Assembly: GCA_015493185.1 (NCBI GenBank) | Contig: WGDQ01000174.1 | Location: 1 to 5,482, forward strand | Reading direction: 5' to 3' | DNA length: 5,482 nucleotides | Source of the DNA: Planctomycetaceae bacterium | GTDB lineage: Bacteria; Planctomycetota; Planctomycetia; Pirellulales; JAEUIK01 | Shown here: positions 1-5,305 of the stretch, piece after piece | Position numbering within the stretch: the first letter of the stretch is position 1 | How the letters are laid out: every line of letters begins with the position of its first letter | Program-made: the position numbers and the translations under genes | Notes under the pieces: model-generated | What the model was told of the DNA's origin: nothing | What the model saw: the letters and a program-made list of their open reading frames with translations, nothing else | The model's database searches: none

Positions 1-329
1 GTTTTTACGAGGTGCTGGAGCGGTTCGATGGATTCACCACGATGCGAATCGTTCCCCGCACGGGCCGCACGCATCAAATCCGCGTGCATCTTAGTTCGAT
101 CGGTTGCCCGGTTCTCTGTGATCGCGCTTACGGTGGGCGACGGCGTATCACCTTGGGCGAAATCTGCCGCCGAGACGATGAAACCGTACTGCTAGATCGC
201 CAAGCGTTGCACGCGCGCAAGCTAATGTTGCGTCACCCACGTACAGGGGTTCGTCTGGAGTTCGAGGCACCTATTGCCAGCGACATCCAGCGCGTTGTAA
301 ACGCGTTGCAGGAGTGCCGCCGCGTCTGA
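1..329 (+). CDS. RluA-family RNA pseudouridine synthase, C-terminal part (5' end outside window)
   Basis: This is the last 109 codons of a gene that begins before the window; the first complete codon is at position 3 and the TGA stop at 327-329. The frame is open to the left edge, so the GTG at 12 is not the real start. The RluA/RluD family signature GRTHQIRVHL is encoded at about 63-92, followed by the G-PVL-D--YGG pattern and, near the end, LHA-KL-LRHP-TG--LEFEAP, which closes the catalytic domain in this family. Such enzymes isomerise specific uridines in rRNA or tRNA to pseudouridine in the cytoplasm. The catalytic Asp (HRLD region) and any N-terminal S4 domain would lie upstream and cannot be checked, so the exact target (RluA, RluC or RluD type) is not assigned. 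The gene converges on the bshB1-like gene. Confidence 0.93.
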   Translation, partial: FYEVLERFDGFTTMRIVPRTGRTHQIRVHLSSIGCPVLCDRAYGGRRRITLGEICRRDDETVLLDRQALHARKLMLRHPRTGVRLEFEAPIASDIQRVVNALQECRRV

Positions 330-447
330 GCCGGTTTTTTTAAGGAACACGGCAGTAAGATCTGCCCGTGGATGACGCGCCGAGCCGGTGTTCTGGATCG
401 GCGAATGACAAATCGGCCGGTTGGCGTCGGCCAATGAGTCAGGGCTT
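330..447. other. convergent intergenic spacer with T-tract and short inverted repeats
   Basis: Spacer between the stops of the pseudouridine synthase gene (+) and the deacetylase gene (-). A run of seven T (335-341) follows six bases after the rightward stop and could act in termination, but the GC-rich bases before it do not form a good hairpin. Two inverted repeats are visible further on: CGCCGA/TCGGCG (378-383 and 398-403) and TTGGC-GTCG-GCCAA (421-434). Neither is followed by a T-tract on either strand. I see no gene here; the 63-codon frame crossing it has no family resemblance. Confidence 0.4.
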
Positions 448-1182
448 TTATGCCATGATCGTCTCGATCAAATTCGTGGTGACCAGTGGGCGTGGCGAAA
501 CGAGACGTTCAGCGGCTCCTACCCCGGCCGAAATGCCACGCTCGATCGCCATTGATTGAATGCGATCGAAGACGTACTGCTTGGCGGGCGGAAACTGCGT
601 GGCGTAGCAGCGAACGGCGGCGACTTTCGCATCAAGCGTTTCGCTAACGTCGACGTAGATATCGGTGCCAAGATCGGGGTGCCCGGCCGCGCCAAAAATG
701 AGCGTGTAGTACAGCAAAGCCTCGACCGTGTGTGGCGGATGCGACGCGTCGAGCGAGGCATCGTAGCCTGTTTTTCCGCTAAGGTAGAGGGCTGCGTCGA
801 CGATCTGCCCCGTTTGCCAGTGATCGGGGGAGGCGAGCGGCGTTTTGCCTGCCAAGGCCAACACGAGTCGGGGGCGATATCGGCGAAGCTCCCGCGCCAG
901 TGCAAGACGAGCTTCCTGTGTATCGAACAGTCGGCGGTTCGTCAGCTCAAGGCAGATGCGCACATCGACGCCCAGACACTGTGCTGCTGCCTGTGCCTCG
1001 CGCCAACGAACATGAGGTCCGGGGCTGCCGGGAGTCGGCTCGCCGTCTGTCAGGTCGATGATGCCCACGCGATAACCCTGTCGCGCTAGCGAAGCCAGCG
1101 TGCCACCGCAACCGATTTCTACGTCGTCAGGGTGCGCACCAACGGCAACGACATCGAGATGTTCGATCGGCTCGTCGCTCAT
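448..1182 (-). CDS. bshB1: PIG-L/LmbE-family deacetylase, bacillithiol biosynthesis BshB1 type
   Basis: Encodes 244 residues, close to the usual length of BshB1 (about 235-240). BshB1 removes the acetyl group from GlcNAc-malate to give GlcN-malate, the second step of bacillithiol synthesis, in the cytoplasm. The zinc-site motif AHPDDVE lies at residues 16-22, followed by G-GGT and a DLTDGE segment (43-48). The second metal motif reads SPDH (118-121) where relatives commonly have HPDH. The C-terminal half has IYVDVSETLDAK and a YATQFPP segment, as in Bacillus BshB1. The ATG at 1182-1180 is chosen because it places the first beta strand just before AHPDD and forms ATGA with the stop of cobL. 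The frame runs open to 1407 inside cobL, but that extension resembles nothing. No clear Shine-Dalgarno sequence precedes the ATG, so coupling to cobL translation is likely. Substrate specificity is inferred; another PIG-L substrate is possible. Confidence 0.85.
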   Translation of the reverse strand: MSDEPIEHLDVVAVGAHPDDVEIGCGGTLASLARQGYRVGIIDLTDGEPTPGSPGPHVRWREAQAAAQCLGVDVRICLELTNRRLFDTQEARLALARELRRYRPRLVLALAGKTPLASPDHWQTGQIVDAALYLSGKTGYDASLDASHPPHTVEALLYYTLIFGAAGHPDLGTDIYVDVSETLDAKVAAVRCYATQFPPAKQYVFDRIQSMAIERGISAGVGAAERLVSPRPLVTTNLIETIMA

Positions 1183-2429
1183 TGTGGCTTGATCGTGGCG
1201 AGCAGAAACGTGGGGTTCAGAGCATCGAAACGGATGCGATCCAATTGATGTGTGCCCCGCGCGATGTTGATCATCCAGACATTCACATGCGGGTTCAATC
1301 GTCCGAGCGATTCGTGAACGGCTGCCAGATTTTCGATGCTGCCTACATTGGCCACGAGCCGTCCGCCCGCGCGAAGCCGCTCGTATGCCGCTTCCACGAT
1401 CCGGCACACCTCGCGACCGCTACCGCCGACGAACACGGCGTCGGGATCTGGCAGTTCCTGCCATGCTTCCGGAGCGCGTCCGAGAATCGGCACGAGATTC
1501 TGCACTCCGAAGCGCTCGGCGTTCGCGATAATCAGAGCGTGGTCCTCCGGGTCCATTTCAATGGCGTATGTCGTGCCGCTCGAGGCGATTTGAGCCGCTT
1601 CGATCGACACAGATCCGCTGCCGGCGCCGATGTCCCACACGATGCTGCGCGGCCCGAGGTCCATTTCCGCCAAAGCCATGGCACGCACCTCAGCCGGTGT
1701 GAGCAAGCCGTGCTTGGGTTTCGATTGCAAGAATGCATCGTCGGCGTTGCCGAACAGACGATGGCCTATCGCTTCTGTTGGGCGATCCGGCACATCGGGC
1801 TTGCGTACCAGGATCATCACGTTCAGCGGTGCAAACTGCTGATCGACTAAGTCCGCTAATTCGGCGCGAGTAACCCGCTCGTCAGGTGAGCCGAGGTTTT
1901 CGCAGACATAGGCCGTGAAATAGTCGATCTTTCGCTCTAGCAGGGTTCTCGCGACGACGGCCGGTGTTTGTGTCTCGTTGGTGAACAAACCGACCTTTTC
2001 CGCCACGCGAATCCGGTCGAGTATGTTTGTCAGCGGGCGTTGAGACAAATCAGTCAGATAGGCTTCTTCCCAGCTTTCTTTGACGCGTGCGAAGGCCAGT
2101 TGCATGCTGCTAACGTGGGGAACGACCTCGAAACGATCTTTTCCCACCTTTTCGCATAGGTATCGAGCCGTTCCGTAAAACAGCGGGTCGCCCGTGGCCA
2201 GCACCACGATGCGCTCATCCTCGCCCGCAGCGCGCAAACGCTCGACGGCCTCATTGATGTCGGCATCGATTGAAAGTCGTTGAGCGCCCGAGTTTGGGAC
2301 TCTCGCCAGCGCTTCTTCTGGACCCACCAGCAGATCTGCTTGCTCGATCATCTGCCGCGCGGTCTCCGACACGCCTTCGAGCCCGTCGTCGCCAATGCCG
2401 ATAATTTGAATTTTGGATTTGTCGCTCAA
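1179..2429 (-). CDS. cobL: precorrin-6B C5,15-methyltransferase (decarboxylating), CbiE-CbiT fusion
   Basis: Encodes 416 residues, the normal length of the fused enzyme. It methylates C5 and C15 of the corrin ring with S-adenosylmethionine and removes the acetate carboxyl at C12, a mid-pathway step of cobalamin synthesis in the cytoplasm. The N-terminal half (about 5-205) is the CbiE tetrapyrrole methylase: IIGIGDDGLEGVS at 9-21 and the motif GDPLFYG at 80-86. The C-terminal half (about 225-416) is the Rossmann-fold CbiT: SAM-binding loop DIGAGSGS at 266-273, VFVGGSG at about 332-338 and ARGTHQLDR near 395. The start is a TTG at 2429-2427: no other start codon precedes it in frame, and the next ATG (residue 27) would cut away the first conserved strand and loop. 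A partial ribosome site, ACAGGCG, lies about 9 bases upstream. Its TGA overlaps the ATG of the deacetylase gene. No other cob gene lies in the window. Confidence 0.94.
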   Translation of the reverse strand: MSDKSKIQIIGIGDDGLEGVSETARQMIEQADLLVGPEEALARVPNSGAQRLSIDADINEAVERLRAAGEDERIVVLATGDPLFYGTARYLCEKVGKDRFEVVPHVSSMQLAFARVKESWEEAYLTDLSQRPLTNILDRIRVAEKVGLFTNETQTPAVVARTLLERKIDYFTAYVCENLGSPDERVTRAELADLVDQQFAPLNVMILVRKPDVPDRPTEAIGHRLFGNADDAFLQSKPKHGLLTPAEVRAMALAEMDLGPRSIVWDIGAGSGSVSIEAAQIASSGTTYAIEMDPEDHALIIANAERFGVQNLVPILGRAPEAWQELPDPDAVFVGGSGREVCRIVEAAYERLRAGGRLVANVGSIENLAAVHESLGRLNPHVNVWMINIARGTHQLDRIRFDALNPTFLLATIKPQ

Positions 2430-2466
2430 GAAAAAACGCCTGTTTGTTTCCTGGAGAAATCGTATT

Positions 2467-2484
2467 CCGTGGGGCTTTCCACGG
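2467..2484 (-). repeat. perfect 6-bp stem, 6-base loop hairpin in the cobL leader
   Basis: CCGTGG and CCACGG flank a six-base loop, 38 bases before the cobL TTG start. On the minus strand the hairpin is followed by an A-rich stretch and then, after about 35 bases, a run of six T directly before the start codon. The T-run is too far from the stem for an ordinary terminator. It could instead be a leader structure affecting cobL expression. The structure is seen directly; any role is inference. Confidence 0.4.
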
Positions 2485-2528
2485 CTGCTGATGCCTGCGC
2501 AGGCCCTTTGTGGGCTACCCTCGTTGGG

Positions 2529-2558
2529 ATTCTAGGCCAGCAACGTTCGGACGTGCAA
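2529..2558 (-). promoter_or_regulatory. weak sigma70-like promoter candidate for cobL-bshB1
   Basis: On the minus strand TTGCAC (2558-2553) and TAGAAT (2534-2529) are separated by 18 bases. The -10 element matches the consensus at 5 of 6 positions, but the -35 at only 3 of 6. Transcription would begin near 2522 and leave a leader of about 90 bases that includes the hairpin at 2467-2484. Readthrough from the tRNA promoter is the alternative. Confidence 0.25.
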
Positions 2559-2681
2559 CCACATCTTTGCAATCTGCGAATGCAGTGGTGCGACCCGTGC
2601 GTGCACGTCTGGGGAATATTGCAGTGGGCGAACGCAGCCCGATGCTCGCACACCAGGCAGGTGCTAGAGACGCGAGAGATG

Positions 2682-2716
2682 AACGTGGCCAGGGGAAGCC
2701 AGCCAGTGGCCACCTT
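2682..2716. repeat. imperfect inverted repeat, 10-bp arms, downstream of tRNA-Lys
   Basis: GTGGCCA (2685-2691) and TGGCCAC (2707-2713) pair perfectly around a 15-base loop. After one C-C mismatch two further A-T pairs extend the stem. No T-tract follows on either strand, so it is not a standard terminator. It begins about 15 bases beyond the T-run after the tRNA and could be a processing or anti-readthrough structure; this is unproven. Confidence 0.4.
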
Positions 2717-2730
2717 GAAGACGTGGCGAG

Positions 2731-2737
2731 AAAAAAA
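2731..2737 (-). terminator. T7 tract directly after tRNA-Lys
   Basis: The minus strand reads seven T immediately after the discriminator base of the tRNA. The folded tRNA followed by a T-run could release RNA polymerase, or the run may only mark the trailer cleavage site. No separate hairpin lies between tRNA and T-run. Confidence 0.3.
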
Positions 2738-2810
<73 letters not shown>

Positions 2811-2823
2811 AGAACGTGTGGTC

Positions 2824-2851
2824 ATTGTAAGAGGTGTCCCGTTTCGGGCAA
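2824..2851 (-). promoter_or_regulatory. sigma70-like promoter candidate for tRNA-Lys
   Basis: On the minus strand TTGCCC (2851-2846, 4 of 6 consensus matches) and TACAAT (2829-2824, 5 of 6) are 16 bases apart. The -10 ends 13 bases before the mature tRNA 5' end, giving a leader of about 6-7 bases, which is typical for a tRNA gene. Planctomycete promoters are poorly defined, so this rests on the general bacterial consensus. Confidence 0.5.
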
Positions 2852-2885
2852 AGGGGCCAAGTAGCCATTGGAACTTCCCCTTGTG

Positions 2886-2899
2886 GGCTCCCGGGAGCC
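2886..2899. repeat. 14-base perfect palindrome
   Basis: GGCTCCCGGGAGCC reads the same on both strands, centred between 2892 and 2893. It has no loop, so it suits a dimeric DNA-binding protein or cruciform better than an RNA hairpin. It lies 76 bases upstream of tRNA-Lys, beyond the promoter candidate. No function can be assigned. Confidence 0.4.
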
Positions 2900-2983
2900 T
2901 GCGGATTGCGGCCCCTGGGGCAGAAAGTGCGGCGGTTGGCCTGCCGTGACGGGCAGCTTCGGGCAGCGGGTCGGTAATTCTCT

Positions 2984-2997
2984 GCGCCGAAAGGCGC
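2984..2997 (+). repeat. 5-bp GC hairpin with GAAA tetraloop
   Basis: GCGCC and GGCGC enclose GAAA, a GNRA tetraloop if transcribed on the plus strand (TTTC on the minus strand). GNRA loops are typical of structured RNAs, but the hairpin is short and no T-tract or promoter is evident, so this is only a local structure. Confidence 0.35.
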
Positions 2998-3192
2998 CAT
3001 CGCGACCGTTTTGCAGCAGGGGTTCGGACGGATTGGCCACAGCGATTTGTTGTGGCAGTGCGTTCGAGAAGCAGTACGGCCGATAAAACGAGCTTTCTTT
3101 ACCTACGCGGAGAACCGCTACGGACCAGAGCTTGACAAAGGGACGTGATGCACCAGCCCGAGTTGTGCGAACGTTACGGTATTGCTGATGCC

Positions 3193-3873
3193 TCAGCCCT
3201 GGAATCCGGCGGGTGCGCCGACGAAGGGGTTGTGTTGTTTTTCGTGGCCGATCGTGGTGGGCTCGCCGTGGCCGCTGAGCACGATGGTATCGTCGGGCAG
3301 CGTAAACAGCTTCGTGTGAATCGACCGAGCCAACTCTTCGAAGCTACAACCAGGAAAGTCGGTTCGTCCGATACTGCCTTGAAAGAGCACGTCGCCACCG
3401 AAGACGATCCAAGGGCGGTGGTCTTTGTCTATGAATACCACATGCCCTGATGAATGGCCGGGTGTGTGGAGCACATGGAAGCGAAACCCTGCTGCTTCGA
3501 AAACGTCGCCCTCGTCCACCAGCACGTCGGCCGGTGGGCTGATGATGCCAACATCGCCGCCTACCAGGCCGGAGAGATTCTCCATCGGGTCCGTCAGCTT
3601 CGACGCTTCGTGGCGACCGACGACAAGCGGGATCTCGGGCCATCGCGACTTGAGCGCCTGATTGCCACCAATGTGGTCGCCGTGTCCGTGCGTGTTCAGA
3701 ATAGCAGCGGGTTGCAGACCTCGTTTATCGAGATATTCGAATATCTTGTCGGGCTCCAGTCCTGGATCGACGATCACACAGTCGCTGCGCCCAGGCAAGT
3801 TGGCAACGTACGTGTTCTCGCCAAACGGCATGGAAACAATCACGGCGATTTCAGGTCTTTCTTCGGCACTCAA
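3193..3873 (-). CDS. MBL-fold metallo-hydrolase, YcbL/glyoxalase II-like
   Basis: Encodes 226 residues, near the length of YcbL-type single-domain hydrolases (about 215) and shorter than classical GloB, which has an extra C-terminal helical domain. The complete metal site is visible: THGHGDH at 61-67 (H62, H64, D66, H67), H140 in HTPGH, D161 in GGDVLFQGSIGRTDFP and H202 in LSGHGEPTTIGHE. The GD-LF-GS-GR-DFP block and the terminal HNPF are characteristic of the YcbL group, which hydrolyses thioesters such as S-lactoylglutathione. No signal peptide is seen, so it is probably cytoplasmic. The TTG at 3873-3871 is chosen because GGAG lies 10 bases upstream and the next ATG (residue 15) has no ribosome site and would remove most of the first beta strand. 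The gene stands alone. Its thiol substrate is unknown; the nearby bshB1-like gene makes a bacillithiol conjugate conceivable. Confidence 0.9.
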   Translation of the reverse strand: MSAEERPEIAVIVSMPFGENTYVANLPGRSDCVIVDPGLEPDKIFEYLDKRGLQPAAILNTHGHGDHIGGNQALKSRWPEIPLVVGRHEASKLTDPMENLSGLVGGDVGIISPPADVLVDEGDVFEAAGFRFHVLHTPGHSSGHVVFIDKDHRPWIVFGGDVLFQGSIGRTDFPGCSFEELARSIHTKLFTLPDDTIVLSGHGEPTTIGHEKQHNPFVGAPAGFQG

Positions 3874-3883
3874 AAGCTACGTA

Positions 3884-3887
3884 CTCC
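3884..3887 (-). promoter_or_regulatory. ribosome binding site supporting the TTG start of the MBL hydrolase
   Basis: The minus strand reads TCCGGAG and then ten bases to the TTG at 3873. GGAG is the only good Shine-Dalgarno match near the gene start, and none precedes the internal ATG at 3831, so it decides the start choice. Confidence 0.55.
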
Positions 3888-3999
3888 GGAGAGGGTGTGG
3901 CAAATGTTCACGTTACGACACGTCGCTGGTGTTCGAGACTTGCAGCGGTGATTGTTGGGCCGGTCGCAACGACTACGTTGTCGGTGCCGGGGGCGTTCG

Positions 4000-4009
4000 G
4001 CCATTGTAA
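4000..4009. repeat. GCCATTGTAA element, copy 1
   Basis: This ten-base string recurs exactly at 4071-4080, 71 bases away in the same spacer, and with one change (GTCATTGTAA) at 2821-2830 beside tRNA-Lys. Read on the minus strand it is TTACAATGGC and contains TACAAT, a good -10 hexamer. It may be the -10 region of a minus-strand promoter for the hydrolase or a protein-binding site; no matching -35 is seen for this copy. Confidence 0.35.
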
Positions 4010-4070
4010 ATTTCTCCAAACCCAGCGGCGATAGATACCAAAGGCGCCTCAATGGGCAGAAGAGGCAGGT

Positions 4071-4080
4071 GCCATTGTAA
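4071..4080. repeat. GCCATTGTAA element, copy 2
   Basis: Exact second copy of the ten-base string at 4000-4009. It lies about 200 bases before the hydrolase start on the minus strand and about 230 bases before the DUF1571 start on the plus strand. The flanking bases differ, so it is not part of a longer duplication. Confidence 0.35.
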
Positions 4081-4103
4081 TGACGGAGCAAGTTGTTTGG
4101 CAG

Positions 4104-4127
4104 GGCCAACTTGAGTGTGGTTTGGCC
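4104..4127. repeat. inverted repeat GGCCAA / TTGGCC
   Basis: Perfect six-base arms (4104-4109 and 4122-4127) enclose a 12-base loop. There is weak further complementarity outside the arms (GGCA before, TGCC after) with bulges. It lies upstream of DUF1571 and is not followed by a T-tract. It could be an operator or mean nothing. Confidence 0.3.
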
Positions 4128-4298
4128 TGTTGCCGAACCGGGGTACAGCAGCTTGTGGTACGCCGATTGCTGTTCATCACCCAATTGGTCGCCCGTTTTC
4201 CGGTCGCTGCTGTCACAGCTAGCACACAAGGCGCTGTTGAGGTTGCTGGCTAGCAATGGCCCCCGTGGCCGGCACCATGATAACTGGTTTTTACGGCA

Positions 4299-4303
4299 GG
4301 GAG
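4299..4303 (+). promoter_or_regulatory. ribosome binding site that fixes the DUF1571 start
   Basis: GGGAG lies 9 bases before the ATG at 4313, directly ahead of a signal peptide. The upstream in-frame ATGs at 4256 and 4277 have no comparable site and would put extra residues before the signal sequence. Confidence 0.65.
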
Positions 4304-4312
4304 TTGCCATTT

Positions 4313-5248
4313 ATGAGACGAGCTTGTGCGCGACTATTGGCTTTCGGGACATTGGGTGTGTTGAGCGTTGCCTGGATGTCGCAAAACGCGGCAGCTCAGA
4401 TGCCTGCCACGACCGCGCCGGCCGCGTCTGCGAGATCGAATGCTTCGGCCGCCTCCGCGACGCCATCTCAGCCAGTTCGCCTCGCCGAAAAGCTTTCACC
4501 TCACGATCCCCCGCTGATCGAGTATTTGAACGGTTTGGGGGCTATGCCCGGCGAGCACCCGCTTATGCCTGCCCTGCGGTGGGCCCGCGCTGGGTTGCGG
4601 CGCATGGAGCAGATACGCGATTACTCGTGCACGCTGGTCAAACGTGAGCGGATCGATGGCGAATTGGGTGACTACCAATATATTTTCTGCAAGGTCAGAC
4701 ATAAGCCTTTCAGCGTTTATATGTATTTCCTCGGCCCGCCGAAAATGCGGGGACAGGAGTGCATTTACGTCGAGGGAGCCAATAACGGGAAACTCTGGGG
4801 CCACACGACCGGCCTCAAAGCCCGAGCCATCGGTACGGTGTCTCTTAACCCTCGCGGCATGATTGCGATGCGAGGTAATAAATATCCGATTACCGAAGTG
4901 GGCTTTTTGCACCTGACGCGAGAGTTGATCGCGATCGGCGAAAACGACACGCAATATGGTGAATGTGAAGTGCAGGTTTTCCATGGCGCGAAGATCAACG
5001 GCCGTTCGTGTATCTGCCTTCAGGCAAAACACCCCGTACCGCGGCGCAATTTTCGCTTTCATCTCGCGAGAATCTACGTTGACGACGTGTACAACATTCC
5101 GATCCGCTACGAGGCTTACGACTGGCCGCGAGAGCCAGGCGGCCCACCCCTGCTGACCGAAGAGTACACGTATCTCAACGTGAAGCTGAACCAGGGCTTC
5201 ACCGATCTGGATTTCGACCCCAAGAATCCCGCCTACAGCTTCCCGTAA
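4313..5248 (+). CDS. DUF1571 family secreted protein of unknown function
   Basis: Encodes 311 residues. Residues 1-28 form a signal peptide: MRRACAR, a hydrophobic core at about 8-22, and a cleavage site after AAA (26-28). An Ala/Ser/Thr/Pro-rich linker follows (about 29-55). The DUF1571 domain fills the rest: HPL-PAL at 82-88, DYSCTLVKRERIDG at 103-116, the K-R-KPFSVY segment at 127-136, G-E-IYVEGANNGKLWGH at 147-164, YVDDVYNIPIRYEAYDWP at 255-272 and the terminal DLDFDPKNPAYSF. This domain is typical of planctomycetes and its function is unknown. The strand-rich pattern with lipid- or ligand-carrier-like segments vaguely recalls the LolA/RseB half-barrel group, which is inference. Six cysteines (106, 126, 150, 218, 233, 235) in an exported domain could form disulfides. 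No lipobox or C-terminal membrane anchor is visible, so it should be periplasmic or secreted. It is preceded by GGGAG and followed by a terminator-like hairpin, and stands alone. Confidence 0.88.
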   Translation: MRRACARLLAFGTLGVLSVAWMSQNAAAQMPATTAPAASARSNASAASATPSQPVRLAEKLSPHDPPLIEYLNGLGAMPGEHPLMPALRWARAGLRRMEQIRDYSCTLVKRERIDGELGDYQYIFCKVRHKPFSVYMYFLGPPKMRGQECIYVEGANNGKLWGHTTGLKARAIGTVSLNPRGMIAMRGNKYPITEVGFLHLTRELIAIGENDTQYGECEVQVFHGAKINGRSCICLQAKHPVPRRNFRFHLARIYVDDVYNIPIRYEAYDWPREPGGPPLLTEEYTYLNVKLNQGFTDLDFDPKNPAYSFP

Positions 5249-5305
5249 ACCGCGGCCCTGGCCCTTTGCCGAAAGCGAGACGGATTCCGGATCGTCGGGC
5301 TTTTC

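Larger units (their letters stand above)
2430..2737. other. 308-base spacer between tRNA-Lys and cobL (cobL leader region)
   Basis: No protein gene is supported here. The only long frames are a 95-codon minus frame ending on the cobL start and a plus frame that reads through the complement of the tRNA. The spacer holds a seven-T run next to the tRNA, an inverted repeat at 2682-2716, a nested hairpin CTGC-GAAT-GCAG (about 2575-2586), a weak promoter candidate at 2529-2558 and a perfect hairpin at 2467-2484. It may be the untranslated leader of cobL. Isolated GCCACTG and CCTGCC strings occur on the minus strand, but they do not add up to a cobalamin riboswitch. Confidence 0.5.
2811..3192. other. 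382-base spacer between the MBL hydrolase gene and tRNA-Lys
   Basis: No protein gene is supported; the frames of about 72 codons have no ribosome site and no family resemblance. The part nearest the tRNA carries its promoter candidate. The stretch 2886-2997 is rich in short GC-rich inverted repeats: a 14-base palindrome (2886-2899), GCCC-CTG-GGGC (2911-2921), CTGCC/GGCAG (2941-2956) and GCGCC-GAAA-GGCGC (2984-2997). The part 3000-3192 shows nothing I can name. I see no terminator with a T-tract after the hydrolase gene. Confidence 0.5.
3874..4312. other. 439-base divergent intergenic region
   Basis: This lies between the starts of the MBL hydrolase gene (-) and the DUF1571 gene (+) and must hold the promoters of both, although I cannot place a convincing -35/-10 pair for either. 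It contains two copies of GCCATTGTAA (4000 and 4071), an inverted repeat at 4104-4127 and two GCTAGC palindromes at 4218-4223 and 4249-4254. A minus-strand frame of 146 codons (4310 to 3870) spans it completely. That frame is Cys- and Arg-rich, has no ribosome site and no recognisable domain, so I do not call it a gene. Confidence 0.5.

Noticed and set aside
556..1089. Plus-strand 177-codon frame opposite the deacetylase gene
   Set aside because: Antisense shadow of a well-supported gene with no domain of its own; the same applies to the 222-codon frame at 1182-1850 opposite cobL.
1183..1407. 75-codon N-terminal extension of the deacetylase frame
   Set aside because: It lies wholly inside cobL, is rich in Arg and Ser, and resembles no PIG-L protein; the ATG at 1182 gives the family length.
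2660..2713. Cobalamin riboswitch before cobL (minus strand GCCACTG and CCTGCC)
   Set aside because: The strings are present in the right order, but the remaining conserved blocks are missing and the upstream half would have to lie inside tRNA-Lys.
3132..3137. Perfect TTGACA -35 hexamer on the plus strand
   Set aside because: No -10-like sequence lies 16-18 bases downstream and no plus-strand gene follows.
4256..4312. 19-codon upstream extension of DUF1571
   Set aside because: The extra residues precede a normal signal peptide and have no ribosome site, while GGGAG is well placed before the ATG at 4313.
4093..4647. Plus-strand 184-codon frame overlapping the start of DUF1571
   Set aside because: It covers the signal peptide region in another frame, shows no domain, and conflicts with the clear ribosome site and start at 4313.
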